Source of the DNA: Oscillibacter sp.
Lineage (GTDB): Bacteria; Bacillota; Clostridia; Oscillospirales; Oscillospiraceae
Assembly: GCA_022795445.1 (NCBI GenBank)
Contig: JAAWGR010000003.1
Coordinates: 27,230-91,229 of the forward strand
Reading direction: 5' to 3'
DNA length: 64,000 nt
Every line of letters starts with the position of its first letter. The stretch's first letter is position 1. Positions 18,731 to 28,834 of the stretch are shown piece after piece. Made by a program: the position numbers and the translations under genes. The notes under the pieces were generated by a model. The model made no database searches. It was not told the DNA's origin and saw only the letters and a list, made by a program, of their open reading frames with translations.

Positions 18731-20589
18731 AACTCCCAGTTACAGAATTTACCCATCGGCTCGCAAAACACCACGACGAGCTGAAATGGCTTTATATGGA
18801 ACTGTACCACAACGATGAGGAAGCGTTTGACTATTTTGTACAAATGCTAAAGAACGGTTGGGATGAGCGGAAAATCTCCCTCCGGAACCAGGACAAGAAA
18901 CGCGAGTCTGACCCAGACTGGTACCGCCGCCGGGATCTGCTGGGCATGATGTTGTACGTCAATGCTTTTGCGGGCGACCTCAACGGCGTGAAAAAGAAAC
19001 TGAAATACATCAAAGAGTGCGGTGTGAATTACTTGCACCTCATGCCTCTGCTGGAAACCCCAAAGGGCCGCAGCGACGGCGGTTATGCCGTCTCCAACTT
19101 CCGCACCGTCCAGCCGGAGCTGGGGACTATGGAGGACCTGGAATCCCTGGCAGACGCTTGCCGGCAGGCAAGGATCTGTTTGTGCTTGGATTTCGTTATG
19201 AACCACACCAGCGAAGAACACGAATGGGCCAAATGCGCCTGCGCCGGAGAACCGGGCTATCGGGAGCGCTATTTCTTTTACGACAACTGGGACATTCCCC
19301 GGGAATTTGAAAAAACCGTTCCCCAGGTGTTTCCTACCACTGCGCCGGGAAGCTTTACCCAACTGGATAACGGCCAGATTGTAATGACAAATTTCTATCC
19401 CTACCAGTGGGATTTGAATTACGCCAATCCTGTCGTATTCAATGATATGACCGAAAATCTCCTCTACCTCGCAAACCGCGGCATTGACGTCATCCGCCTG
19501 GACGCTATTCCCTACATCTGGAAGGAGCTAGGCACCAACTGCCGCAACCTCCCCCAGGTCCATACCCTGGCCCGGATGCTCCGTATTGTCTGCGAGATTG
19601 TCTGCCCAAGCGTGCTGCTGCTGGGCGAGGTCGTTATGGAGCCGTCTAAGGTCGCGCCTTACTTCGGCACGCCCGAAAAGCCTGAGTGCCACATGCTCTA
19701 TAACGTCACCACCATGGCCTCCACTTGGCATACCGTCGCCACTGGGGACGTCTCTCTCTTGAAACGCCAAATGGAGATTATCAGCAGTCTGCCGAAGGAT
19801 TTCCTGTTCCTGAACTATCTCCGCTGCCATGACGACATTGGCTGGGGCTTGGACTATCCCTGGCTGGCACAACACTTCGGTTCCAACGAGGTAGCCCACA
19901 AAAAATACCTCAACGACTGGTTTACCGGCAAATTCCCTGGCAGCGACAGCCGGGGCGAGCTCTACAACGACGATCCCCGGCTCGGTGACGCTCGTCTCTG
20001 TGGTACGACGGCATCCCTCTGCGGTGTGGAAGCGGCGGAGTATGAGAATGATGCCGCCAAGCTGGAACGAGCCATTGCCAGAGATTTGATGCTCCACGCC
20101 TGGATGTTGTCCCAGAGCGGAATCCCGGTGATTTACAGCGGCGACGAAATCGGCCAACTTAACGATTACACCTATCACAACGACTCGGAGAAGCAAGATG
20201 ATAGCCGGTATATCCATCGCGGAGACCTGCCTTGGGATCTTGCCAGGTTGCGGAGTGACCCGAAAACCCGTCAGGGTAAGCAGTTTTACGGCCTGCGCCG
20301 GATGGAGGCTATTCGGGCAGAGGAACCCTGTTTCGATGCCTCTGCCGATCTATGGGTTGAGGACAGCGGCAGTCCCCATGTCCTGGCCCTCTGCCGCCGA
20401 AAGGACGGGCGGGAACTGATTTGCTTGTTCAACTTCAGCCGTGAATTTGTCCACGCTGGTGTAAACCGGGATGGCGGCTACACAGAGTTAATGTACGGCC
20501 TGCATTATGACGACATTCACAGTATCGAGATGTACCCAGACAGCTTCGCTTGGCTGCTGCGGGATTCCGCCGCTCATGTCTGTACATAA
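18727..20589 (+). CDS. GH13 alpha-amylase-superfamily enzyme, amylosucrase-like
   Basis: GVNYLHLMPLLETPKGRSDGGYAVSNFRTVQPELGTMEDL; CLDFVMNHTSEEHEWA; DVIRLDAIPYIWKE; LLGEVVMEP; LRCHDDIGWG; 4-nt overlap with kinase gene. Confidence 0.9.
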   Translation: MKLPVTEFTHRLAKHHDELKWLYMELYHNDEEAFDYFVQMLKNGWDERKISLRNQDKKRESDPDWYRRRDLLGMMLYVNAFAGDLNGVKKKLKYIKECGVNYLHLMPLLETPKGRSDGGYAVSNFRTVQPELGTMEDLESLADACRQARICLCLDFVMNHTSEEHEWAKCACAGEPGYRERYFFYDNWDIPREFEKTVPQVFPTTAPGSFTQLDNGQIVMTNFYPYQWDLNYANPVVFNDMTENLLYLANRGIDVIRLDAIPYIWKELGTNCRNLPQVHTLARMLRIVCEIVCPSVLLLGEVVMEPSKVAPYFGTPEKPECHMLYNVTTMASTWHTVATGDVSLLKRQMEIISSLPKDFLFLNYLRCHDDIGWGLDYPWLAQHFGSNEVAHKKYLNDWFTGKFPGSDSRGELYNDDPRLGDARLCGTTASLCGVEAAEYENDAAKLERAIARDLMLHAWMLSQSGIPVIYSGDEIGQLNDYTYHNDSEKQDDSRYIHRGDLPWDLARLRSDPKTRQGKQFYGLRRMEAIRAEEPCFDASADLWVEDSGSPHVLALCRRKDGRELICLFNFSREFVHAGVNRDGGYTELMYGLHYDDIHSIEMYPDSFAWLLRDSAAHVCT

Positions 20590-20593
20590 ATGA

Positions 20594-20625
20594 AAACAGC
20601 CTGCCTTATGTAAGGCAGGCTGTTT
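20594..20625. terminator. Bidirectional terminator between amylosucrase-like and MCP genes
   Basis: Perfect 15-bp stem AAACAGCCTGCCTTA-tg-TAAGGCAGGCTGTTT. Confidence 0.85.
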
Positions 20626-20630
20626 CTTTT

Positions 20631-21575
20631 TCACTTGCCGCGCTCAGCTTCCTTAACCAACGGCGGAATCTGGGAAATCATATTGTCCATGTCCTCAAAC
20701 ATGGCGCTCTTTGTGGTACCCAAGCAGCTGGCGCTGTTGATATGCTTCATAACCTCCTGATATTGGCCCTTGATCTTGTCAAAAAACTGCCGAATGGACT
20801 CCAGCTCCGTCTCAGACACTTGGATAACATCGGAAATCTCCGCCTGTACAGAGGATGCGCCTTCTGCCGCGGATGTGATCTTCCGAAAACTTTCGTCTGT
20901 CTGAACTACGATGTTCACACCCTGCCCCAAGGTTTGCTGGGAAGTCTGGATGCTGTTGCTGAGATGCCCAGCCCGCTCTTCCACCTCGCACACACCGGTA
21001 TCAACTTCACCTGCCAGCACCTTGATCTCCTCCGCCAACTTCTTCACCTGCTGAGCAACCACCGCAAATCCACGGCCCTCATCTCCGGCACGGGCAGCTT
21101 CAATGGAAGCATTGATCGCAAGGATGTTGGTCTGGTCCGCAATGGAAACGATCTTGCCCATACACTGCTGGATGTTCCGGATTGCAGCTTCCAACTGCGT
21201 AAACGTATCCTCCATCTCCTCGTAAGACTTCTGCACGTTTGCCGAAGTGTTCTCCAGCTCCACTATCTGGTCTTGGGCCTCTGTCACTGTCTGTGCAATG
21301 TCGCTGCGCACCTGGTCAAACTGTTCTGCTGCCTTGTCGATGTTAGAAAAGGACTGTCCCAACTCTTGGAGCTTTACCTGGAAACTATCCGCTTCCTTCA
21401 TCACGCCAGAAAATGACGCTCCAATCATGCTTATCTCCCAAAGGGACGCGACTTCTTTATGTACCACATCTTTTTGATAAGCCTTCAAACTCTCCGCCAC
21501 ATGCATCACCGGATAAAGACCCTGGCTTTCCTGCGGCTGGGCCGACTTTTCTCGCTTTTTTCCATCAAACAACAC
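20631..21575 (-). CDS. Methyl-accepting chemotaxis protein-type signalling domain, apparently soluble
   Basis: MCP hairpin tip [38 protein letters not shown]; no hydrophobic TM segment seen in 314 aa. Confidence 0.92.
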   Translation of the reverse strand: MLFDGKKREKSAQPQESQGLYPVMHVAESLKAYQKDVVHKEVASLWEISMIGASFSGVMKEADSFQVKLQELGQSFSNIDKAAEQFDQVRSDIAQTVTEAQDQIVELENTSANVQKSYEEMEDTFTQLEAAIRNIQQCMGKIVSIADQTNILAINASIEAARAGDEGRGFAVVAQQVKKLAEEIKVLAGEVDTGVCEVEERAGHLSNSIQTSQQTLGQGVNIVVQTDESFRKITSAAEGASSVQAEISDVIQVSETELESIRQFFDKIKGQYQEVMKHINSASCLGTTKSAMFEDMDNMISQIPPLVKEAERGK

Positions 21576-21589
21576 GCCGTATCCCTCCC

Positions 21590-22645
21590 TTACTCAAATA
21601 CCACACAGGTCATGGATTGGTTGACAAACCGATTGTTATAATGCTCACCATAACCCACAAATCCAGCATGGGAACCAAGCGCCGCCATCTCCTGCAAGTA
21701 ACGCTGCATGTAGTTTCGTTCGGAAAACAGCTTGTACCGAAACAGGCAATTCACAGAGAAGATCGCTGAACGGTGGGGAAACTCCTGACAAATTTTCTGG
21801 ATAGTATTCCGGGTAATGGCCTCATAATCTCCCAGCTCCAGGAGGATCAAAACATCAGAATCGTTCACCTGTCGGAAGCAGGCCAAGGCGTTGCCGTTGA
21901 CCTCTTTGATGGAAATAATGCAGATATCGTCACCATTGATTTTGCCAAACGGGTTCTGGAATGTCCGAGTCAAGATTTGCTGGTCCGTCACATGCAGAAT
22001 GCTTTGATAAACCTGCTTGGCTGGTTTCCCGTTCAGCGAACCTAAAATATAATTGGAACGGTCCGTATTTGAGGCAATAAAACGGTAATTCCCCAATTGA
22101 TGGTAAATATTTTCCTTATAAGTCTTAACACGCCCGTTCCGATTTTTAATCAATGCATAGGCAACCGCGTCAGGATACACCCGCCCATTGGCAGAAACCC
22201 GTCCTGCGTCGCCAGTACCGCCCACCAGGGAGATTTTTCTGCTTTTTAGAACAGTATTGATTGTCGTCAGAACGCAAGCATCGTTTCCAGAGCAAAAATC
22301 GATGCACACAGTATCTTGGCTAGAGGCGCTGAGCATCTGCAAATCCTTCTCCAAGCGCTGGATGTACTTTACCGGCATGGTGGACACTTCTTCCAAGACG
22401 TTAGCAACGGCACTCACGCCGTCCAAGAACGCAATCACGCCAACTCCCTGCTCCACAATCTTCGTCTGATAGCTCATCCCGATGCAGCCGATGCTGGGGA
22501 CACCGGGGAAACACTTTTCCAGTGCTTTTACATGCGCTTCAAACTGAGCATCGTTGGACATCAGCATCAAAAACTGTGGCCCTTGCAGTCCACGCAATGC
22601 CTCATCCAGATTTCCGCTTTGGCTCATTCCAAAAAACTGCCTCAC
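21590..22645 (-). CDS. FIST N/C domain signal-transduction protein
   Basis: [35 protein letters not shown]; ...[55 protein letters not shown] resembles FIST_C. Confidence 0.8.
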   Translation of the reverse strand: MRQFFGMSQSGNLDEALRGLQGPQFLMLMSNDAQFEAHVKALEKCFPGVPSIGCIGMSYQTKIVEQGVGVIAFLDGVSAVANVLEEVSTMPVKYIQRLEKDLQMLSASSQDTVCIDFCSGNDACVLTTINTVLKSRKISLVGGTGDAGRVSANGRVYPDAVAYALIKNRNGRVKTYKENIYHQLGNYRFIASNTDRSNYILGSLNGKPAKQVYQSILHVTDQQILTRTFQNPFGKINGDDICIISIKEVNGNALACFRQVNDSDVLILLELGDYEAITRNTIQKICQEFPHRSAIFSVNCLFRYKLFSERNYMQRYLQEMAALGSHAGFVGYGEHYNNRFVNQSMTCVVFE

Positions 22646-22685
22646 GTTGTCTTCCTCCCGTGATCATAACATTACAAGCGGCTTC

Positions 22686-22714
22686 ATTATACTGGAAACT
22701 TTTGAGTGTGTCAA
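22686..22714 (-). promoter_or_regulatory. Consensus sigma-A promoter TTGACA-N17-TATAAT of the FIST-MCP operon
   Basis: Minus strand -35 22714-22709, -10 22691-22686. Confidence 0.85.
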
Positions 22715-22763
22715 CACACACTTTTTTCAAAATGTTCATCATTGGAAACAATATCCAAAAATT

Positions 22764-22797
22764 GAGGCTGTGCGATGCCGCAGCACTGCACAGCCTC
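22764..22797 (-). terminator. lysS terminator
   Basis: 10-bp stem GAGGCTGTGC...GCACAGCCTC followed on minus by AATTTTTGG. Confidence 0.75.
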
Positions 22798-22822
22798 CTA
22801 TGAACTCTTTCTAAATTTTCAA

Positions 22823-24313
22823 TCAATCCAGCGGCTTCATCGTGGGGAACAAAATTACGTCGCGGATAGAATCGGAATTTGTCAGCAGCATCACGCAGCG
22901 ATCAATGCCAATGCCCATACCGCCTGTGGGAGGCAAACCATATTCCAGCGCCGTGATGAAGTCCTCATCCATCATACCAGCTTCATCGTTGCCCATATCC
23001 CGCAAGGCCAATTCATGCTCGAAGCGGCCTCTTTGGTCGATTGGGTCATTCAGCTCCGAGAATGCGTTGGCAAACTCCGCATGGTTAATAAACAACTCAA
23101 AGCGCTCCGTCAAACGTGGGTCTGCCGGGGACCGCTTTGTAAGCGGCGAAACCTCCACCGGATACATCGTGATAAACGTAGGCTGGATCAGTTTTTCCTC
23201 CACACGCTGGTCGAACGCCTCATAGAGTGCGGTGCCCCAGGTACGCTCGCAGCCTTCCATATCAATACCTTTGGCTTTTGCGGCCTTGCAGGCTTCCTCA
23301 TCATCAGAAATTGCATGAAAGTCGATGCCTACATACTCTTTTACCGCGTCAATCATTGTCAAACGCTTCCAGCCAGGGGTCAGGTCGATGGTTTCGCCCA
23401 ACCATTCGATCTGGTAAGAACCCAGCAGGTCCTTCGCGGCGGTGGACAAGATCCCCTCTGCAATGTCCATCATATCACGGAAATCCGCATAGGCCTCATA
23501 CAGCTCAATGGTCGTAAACTCTGGATTATGCTTGGGGTCCATACCTTCGTTGCGGAAGATGCGGCCGATCTCATATACCCGCTCAAAACCGCCAACGGTC
23601 AGGCGCTTCAAGGGCAGCTCTGTAGCAATACGCATATACATATCAATGCCCAAAGTGTTATGATGGGTGATGAAGGGCCGAGCCGTCGCGCCGCCGGAAA
23701 TCGTATTCAGGACCGGCGTCTCCACTTCCAGGTAATCCCGCTGGTCCAGGTACGCCCGCACATGCTTGATGAATGCTGTACGCAGCTGGAAAGTTCGGCG
23801 GACATCTTCATTCATAATCAAGTCAACGTAGCGTTGACGATAGCGCAGCTCCTTATCTTGGAGACCATGAAATTTTTCCGGCAGCGGCAGGAGGGACTTG
23901 CTCAGGAGTGTAATGTTCTTCGCCCGCACACTCATCTCTCCACGCTGAGTGCGGAACACTTCTCCCTCCACTCCAACGATGTCGCCAATATCAAACTTTT
24001 TGAACTTCTTATATACAGTCTCGTCCATCTCGTCCTGACGAGCATACAACTGGATTCGGCCATCTTTATCCTGCAAATCGCAAAAGCTCACCTTCCCCAT
24101 GCCGCGCTTGCTCATCAAACGGCCAGCTACCTTCACAGGTTTGCCTTCCATCTCATCGAAATGCTCCTTAATCTCCTGGGAAGTGGCCGTACGCTGGAAA
24201 CGGGTAATCTGGAATGGGTCCTGCCCCGCCTTTTGCAGCTCCGCCAGCTTCTCCCGGCGGACTCTCCTCTGTTCAGACAGCTCCTGCTCTTGGTTCCTCA
24301 TTTGTTCAGCCAT
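22823..24313 (-). CDS. lysS: Lysine--tRNA ligase (class II)
   Basis: VAGRLMSKRGMGKVSFCDLQDKDGRIQLYARQD; RQRYVDLIMNEDVRRTFQLR; GLPPTGGMGIGIDRCVMLLTNSDSIRDVILFPTMKP. Confidence 0.96.
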   Translation of the reverse strand: MAEQMRNQEQELSEQRRVRREKLAELQKAGQDPFQITRFQRTATSQEIKEHFDEMEGKPVKVAGRLMSKRGMGKVSFCDLQDKDGRIQLYARQDEMDETVYKKFKKFDIGDIVGVEGEVFRTQRGEMSVRAKNITLLSKSLLPLPEKFHGLQDKELRYRQRYVDLIMNEDVRRTFQLRTAFIKHVRAYLDQRDYLEVETPVLNTISGGATARPFITHHNTLGIDMYMRIATELPLKRLTVGGFERVYEIGRIFRNEGMDPKHNPEFTTIELYEAYADFRDMMDIAEGILSTAAKDLLGSYQIEWLGETIDLTPGWKRLTMIDAVKEYVGIDFHAISDDEEACKAAKAKGIDMEGCERTWGTALYEAFDQRVEEKLIQPTFITMYPVEVSPLTKRSPADPRLTERFELFINHAEFANAFSELNDPIDQRGRFEHELALRDMGNDEAGMMDEDFITALEYGLPPTGGMGIGIDRCVMLLTNSDSIRDVILFPTMKPLD

Positions 24314-24344
24314 GTTTTCTAACTCCTCACTATCGATTCTCTCG

Positions 24345-24818
24345 TTACCGTTCGATTTTCAAGACTGTGTATTTAATTGCGCCGCGGGGAGCTTCTACCG
24401 TAACAACATCTCCCTCTTTCGCACCCAGAAGCGCTTTGCCGAAGGGGGATTCTTCCGAAATAATACCGTTCATTGGATCGGACTCCTGAGAGCCAACGAT
24501 GGAATACTCTGACTCTGCCTTGCTGTCCGTCTTGGCTACCGTTACACGGCAACCAATCGCCACCACGTCTGTTGCCAAGTTGCTCTCGTCCACAATCACG
24601 CGATGCTGCAAAACCTCTTCCAGCTCCGCAATGCGGGAATACAGTTTTCCTTGTTCATTTTTCGCTTCGTCATACTCACTGTTTTCGCTCAAGTCGCCAA
24701 AACCGCGGGCAACCTTGATCTGCTCTGCCACCTCATCGGAACGGGTGGTTTTCAAATAATTTAGTTCCTCCTCCAGTTCTTTAGCACGGGCCGCACTCAT
24801 TTTATATTCTTTTTCCAT
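24345..24818 (-). CDS. greA: Transcription elongation factor GreA
   Basis: MSAARAKELEEELNYLKTTRSDEVAEQIKVARGFGDLSENSEYDEAKNEQGKLYSRIAELE; SPFGKALLGAKEGDVVTVEAPRG. Confidence 0.94.
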   Translation of the reverse strand: MEKEYKMSAARAKELEEELNYLKTTRSDEVAEQIKVARGFGDLSENSEYDEAKNEQGKLYSRIAELEEVLQHRVIVDESNLATDVVAIGCRVTVAKTDSKAESEYSIVGSQESDPMNGIISEESPFGKALLGAKEGDVVTVEAPRGAIKYTVLKIER

Positions 24819-24937
24819 GTCGCTCAAGTCCCTTCCTTTCATTTATCTTCGTCGGAAAAGGGAAAAACCCCCTACCGGCTTGTTTTTAAATACCATTTAT
24901 TTATGAATTCTCATTATATAAGGACGTCTTCAGAATG

Positions 24938-25684
24938 TCAAGTGTCAGATATTCGCCCAGCACTAATTGAAATCTGTCCCGCCTGAAGGGCGCCCGCCTC
25001 TCGTAATGCCGCCAGCATCTGACCGCGATGCACACCCTCTGGCAGACGTTCCTCCAAAACCGGCGGCAGCGTCAGCAGCGGCAGAGGAAATTTTTCATCA
25101 TACAGCCGCAGGGCCACTGGATTTCGGCAAGATAGATCCTGCCGGGCATCGAACAAAATCAGTGCCTCCGCCTCCTCCAACTGCTCCCGGGACGGCCCCA
25201 GGACCAACGATACACCGTATTCACGCCGCAACTGGCGGCACAGCTCCTCCCCGCCGTATGTAAGATCCAGCAACACGTACCGATGCCGGAGAGCTAATTC
25301 CGTCACTGTCCGAACAACTTCTCCTGTAAGGCCTGCCGCCGCTATAGCGACCCGTGATCCGGCCACCGGCAGCCCCTGCTCCGCAAGGCCTGTCTGCACC
25401 CAATCCGCTGCCAGAGCCCGTCGCAGGGCCAAGGTAGAAACCGGCCGCAGACCACATTTTTCAAGTTGTTCACCATAAGCGAAATCCTCCGGCAGGACTA
25501 CCTGCACCACGCCGCGTTTCCGCAGTTTCTTTCCAGCCGCCAGCACACGGCGGCGCATAACCGCTGTATGGGGACTGCGGCTGATTTCCGCACCTAGAAA
25601 CCGCATATGCAAAAATGCCTGCTCCCGCACATCCACCCGTTTCCGCCCCTTCTGCGGGGCCGTCCATAAAATTAAGCCAACCAT
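24938..25684 (-). CDS. Conserved hypothetical protein
   Basis: MVGLILWTAPQKGRKRVDVREQAFLHMRFLGAEISRSPHTAVMRRR...; start chosen after GGGAGGT SD. Confidence 0.65.
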   Translation of the reverse strand: MVGLILWTAPQKGRKRVDVREQAFLHMRFLGAEISRSPHTAVMRRRVLAAGKKLRKRGVVQVVLPEDFAYGEQLEKCGLRPVSTLALRRALAADWVQTGLAEQGLPVAGSRVAIAAAGLTGEVVRTVTELALRHRYVLLDLTYGGEELCRQLRREYGVSLVLGPSREQLEEAEALILFDARQDLSCRNPVALRLYDEKFPLPLLTLPPVLEERLPEGVHRGQMLAALREAGALQAGQISISAGRISDT

Positions 25685-25692
25685 GCAAACTA

Positions 25693-25721
25693 CCTCCCGC
25701 TCCATGGTATGGAGCGGGAGG
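25693..25721 (-). promoter_or_regulatory. Perfect hairpin enclosing the SD of the downstream hypothetical gene
   Basis: Minus: CCTCCCGCTCCA-tacca-TGGAGCGGGAGG-TAGTTTGC-ATG. Confidence 0.7.
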
Positions 25722-25745
25722 CCGGAATATGTGTGCGTTTAGAGT

Positions 25746-27029
25746 TTATTTGGAAAGCGTGTAACCGGTGAGATATCCTTTCTTTGGCTCTGCGCCATCG
25801 TTCAGCGGGTTGACACGTACGCCGTTCTCCGTAACTTCAAAGTGGAGGTGGGGCCCAGTGGAATTGCCGGTGGAGCCGGTGATTCCGAGCACATCGCCCT
25901 GCTTCACGGTCTGCCCCACGTTGACCTTGCGGCTGCTCATATGGGCATACAGGGTCGTATTGCCGCTGCCATGGCTGACGACGACATAATTGCCATAGGA
26001 TTTGCTATAGGTCGATACGATCACTGTACCCGCCTTAGCGGCGTAGATGGAACTGGTATAACCCACCCGGCCGATGTCGGTACCCTGGTGGTTTGTTGAG
26101 CCAATGCCGCCGGGGGAGGCCCGTCCGCCCATGGTGGAAGTAATATAGCGGCTGCTCACCGGCCAAATGTATCCACCTGGGTTGGATTGTACGGAGGGTG
26201 ATGGTGTGACGGTAGAACTACCGCCGTTTGCAGCAGCTGCAGCCGCCGCAGCTGCCCGTGCCGCTGCTTCTTCTGCGGCCAGCTGCTTACTCAGCTGCAT
26301 AATCTTTGCTTGGATAGCATCCGCCTCGTCGGAGAGATCGTCCATCGCGTCCTCTTGATCTGCCTGTTGGGCACGCAGCTGAACAATGAGCTTATTGGCA
26401 TCTTCCCTCTGCTTATCCAGTTCGGACTTCTTGACTTCCAACTCCGCTTTTGCCGCTTCAGACTCGGATTTTTGAGTTTCCAGCTCATTTTTCTTCTCAA
26501 GCACTTCTGCTTGGATCTTTTGCAGATCATCAATCACCCTCTGGTCATACTCCATAATCTCATTGACCGCATCCAGCCGTCCCAGCAGGTCAGAAAAGTT
26601 GGTTGCCCGGAACAGTACCGACCAATAGTCTACCTTACCTTGTTCCTCCATCGCCCGAACACGTTTACAGAACAGTTCATACTGTGCCTCCTCCCGCGCT
26701 TGTGCGACCTCCAGTTCTCCTTGGGTCTGGACAATCAGATCCGCATAGGTGTTGATCTCATCTTCTTTGTTGGAAATTTCGTTTTCTGTCAGGCTAATCT
26801 GCTGGTCAAGCAGTTCCTTGCGTGCCAGATTGTCAGAAATCTCCGTTGAAAGCGCGTCCAGTTTCGCCTGAAGCTCTTTTTTCTCCTGGGCAATGGTCTG
26901 GGCATCGCCCTTGAGTGCGTCGATGTCCGCCTTTGTTACCGCTGCCGCTGGAAGAAGGTTCACCGCCAGAAGCGTTGCAGCCAGAAATGCCGCACATACA
27001 CAGCGTATCCAATTCTTCTTTTGTTTCAT
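25746..27029 (-). CDS. Murein hydrolase activator EnvC/PcsB-like, coiled-coil plus M23 peptidase domain
   Basis: Signal peptide, long coiled coil, C-terminal NHQGTDIGRVGYTSSIYAAKAGTVIVSTYSKSYGNYVVVSHGSGNTTLYAHMS...GSTGNSTGPHLHFEVTENG. Confidence 0.93.
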   Translation of the reverse strand: MKQKKNWIRCVCAAFLAATLLAVNLLPAAAVTKADIDALKGDAQTIAQEKKELQAKLDALSTEISDNLARKELLDQQISLTENEISNKEDEINTYADLIVQTQGELEVAQAREEAQYELFCKRVRAMEEQGKVDYWSVLFRATNFSDLLGRLDAVNEIMEYDQRVIDDLQKIQAEVLEKKNELETQKSESEAAKAELEVKKSELDKQREDANKLIVQLRAQQADQEDAMDDLSDEADAIQAKIMQLSKQLAAEEAAARAAAAAAAAANGGSSTVTPSPSVQSNPGGYIWPVSSRYITSTMGGRASPGGIGSTNHQGTDIGRVGYTSSIYAAKAGTVIVSTYSKSYGNYVVVSHGSGNTTLYAHMSSRKVNVGQTVKQGDVLGITGSTGNSTGPHLHFEVTENGVRVNPLNDGAEPKKGYLTGYTLSK

Positions 27030-27039
27030 GGCTGCCTCC

Positions 27040-27927
27040 CTATACCTGCAAAAACCTCCGGATGGCAGACAGGCTGCCGCCCACACCAATCAGAATGCCT
27101 GCGACAGTAAATGTTGCCGCCACTGGAATCCTCAGTTCCTGGAAAGAAATGATATCAATGAGCTGCAAAGCGTCATTGGTATTCACGCCCTGGGCCACTG
27201 CTTCGTAAAGTCCCCATTGAAGCAGGAAAGCAATCGCCGCGCCCAACAGGCCCAGCATGAATCCCTCATACACAAACGGCCAGCGAATAAACCCGTTTGT
27301 TGCACCCACCATACGCATAATGGCGATTTCCTCCCTCCGGTCGAAGGTGGTCAAGCGGATCGTGTTAGAGATGATGAATACCGACACTACAAACAAAACT
27401 GCAATCAAGGCAATACAGACCACAGAGGCCACGTTTCGGACGGTAATGAAGCCGCCGGCTACCGCCTCATAAGCGTTCACCTTAGCGATTCCCTCTACAT
27501 TATCTACGGCCTCTTTGGTTTGGGAAATCTGGTTCAAATCCTGGATTTTCAAGGAATATCGGTCACGCAGAATCTCCGGATCCAAATCCTTGAACATATC
27601 CTCGTCCGGATAATCCTCAAGAAAGTTCTCCATTGCCTCCTGACGGCTGATATACGTGACGGAAACCACATTCGGGATGGCCTCCAGCTCCGTCTGCAAG
27701 GCCCTGGCCTGGTTTTCGCTGTAACTCTCTTCCACATAGGCCAAAATCTCGTTTTCCTGTTCCAAATCTTTTAAAAGGCTGTTGGCGTTCACCGCCACTA
27801 AGCTGAACGTACCCATAATCAGCAGACAGGCCACCGTAATGCCGATGGCTGCGAAGGTCATGAAGCCATGGCTGAACATGTTCGAGAGGCCCTCATGGAA
27901 AAAATATCCGAAATTGTGTCTACCCAT
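27040..27927 (-). CDS. ftsX: Cell division ABC transporter permease FtsX
   Basis: MGRHNFGYFFHEGLSNMFSHGFMTFAAIGITVACLLIMGTFSLVAVN; adjacent to ftsE. Confidence 0.93.
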   Translation of the reverse strand: MGRHNFGYFFHEGLSNMFSHGFMTFAAIGITVACLLIMGTFSLVAVNANSLLKDLEQENEILAYVEESYSENQARALQTELEAIPNVVSVTYISRQEAMENFLEDYPDEDMFKDLDPEILRDRYSLKIQDLNQISQTKEAVDNVEGIAKVNAYEAVAGGFITVRNVASVVCIALIAVLFVVSVFIISNTIRLTTFDRREEIAIMRMVGATNGFIRWPFVYEGFMLGLLGAAIAFLLQWGLYEAVAQGVNTNDALQLIDIISFQELRIPVAATFTVAGILIGVGGSLSAIRRFLQV

Positions 27928-28612
27928 GAATATGTCCTCCCACATAACCGCCCACGCTGTCGTTGATCACATGGCCGGAATCGATGGTAACAACCCGCTT
28001 TCCAAAGCGGTCCACCAAATTTTTCTCGTGGGTCACTACCACCATGGTCGTACCCAACGCATTGATTTTTACCAACAAGTCCATCAGTTCCAAGGACCGC
28101 TCCGGATCCAGGTTGCCAGTAGGCTCGTCGGCGATGACCGTATTGGGGTTATTCACCAGCGCCCGGGCAATGGCAACACGCTGCTGTTCACCACCAGAAA
28201 GCTCCGTCGGGTAGCTATACGCCTTATTCTCCAAGCCCACCAGCTCCAAGACATACGGAATCCGCTGGCGGCTCTCCTTGGCCGACGCGCCTACCGCCCG
28301 CATGACAAATGCCAGATTGTCATAAACGGTCTTCTTCTCGATCAAACGGAAATCCTGGAAAATGACCCCCAGCGTCCGGCGCATCAGCGGAATTTGACGC
28401 TCGGAAATATTGCTGGTGGAAAAACCGTTGATCATGATCCGCCCGGCGCAGGGTTCCACTTCGCCCGTCAGCAGTTTGATGATGGTAGACTTGCCAGAAC
28501 CGGACGGACCAACCAGGAACACAAACTCCCCATCCTCAATGGTCAGTGTGATACCCTGAATGGCCTTGGTCCCGTTCTCGTAGACCATTTCCACGTCTTT
28601 TAATCGTATCAT
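27920..28612 (-). CDS. ftsE: Cell division ATP-binding protein FtsE
   Basis: MIRLKDVEMVYENGTKAIQGITLTIEDGEFVFLVGPSGSGKSTIIKLL; LSGGEQQRVAIARALVNNPNTVIADEPTGNLDP. Confidence 0.95.
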   Translation of the reverse strand: MIRLKDVEMVYENGTKAIQGITLTIEDGEFVFLVGPSGSGKSTIIKLLTGEVEPCAGRIMINGFSTSNISERQIPLMRRTLGVIFQDFRLIEKKTVYDNLAFVMRAVGASAKESRQRIPYVLELVGLENKAYSYPTELSGGEQQRVAIARALVNNPNTVIADEPTGNLDPERSLELMDLLVKINALGTTMVVVTHEKNLVDRFGKRVVTIDSGHVINDSVGGYVGGHIHG

Positions 28613-28834
28613 AAAGGCCCCCTAAATGGTGTCGGAAACTGGGACGTGCCTCCGGCGGCCGACAAAATTACACAAGATATTATAACATAAATACATTTTC
28701 GCGTCAATGTTCCAAATTTGGATTCCTTTTGTCTTTTATGCCACGCGGCCGGTTCTTTTGAAATATTTATCCCTTTTATCCTTTGTGTTGATAAGTGTCT
28801 ATAAAACTTTCCATTCGTCGAAATGACGAGAAGT

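Noticed and set aside
22775-24322. 515-aa plus-strand ORF
   Set aside because: Antisense of lysS
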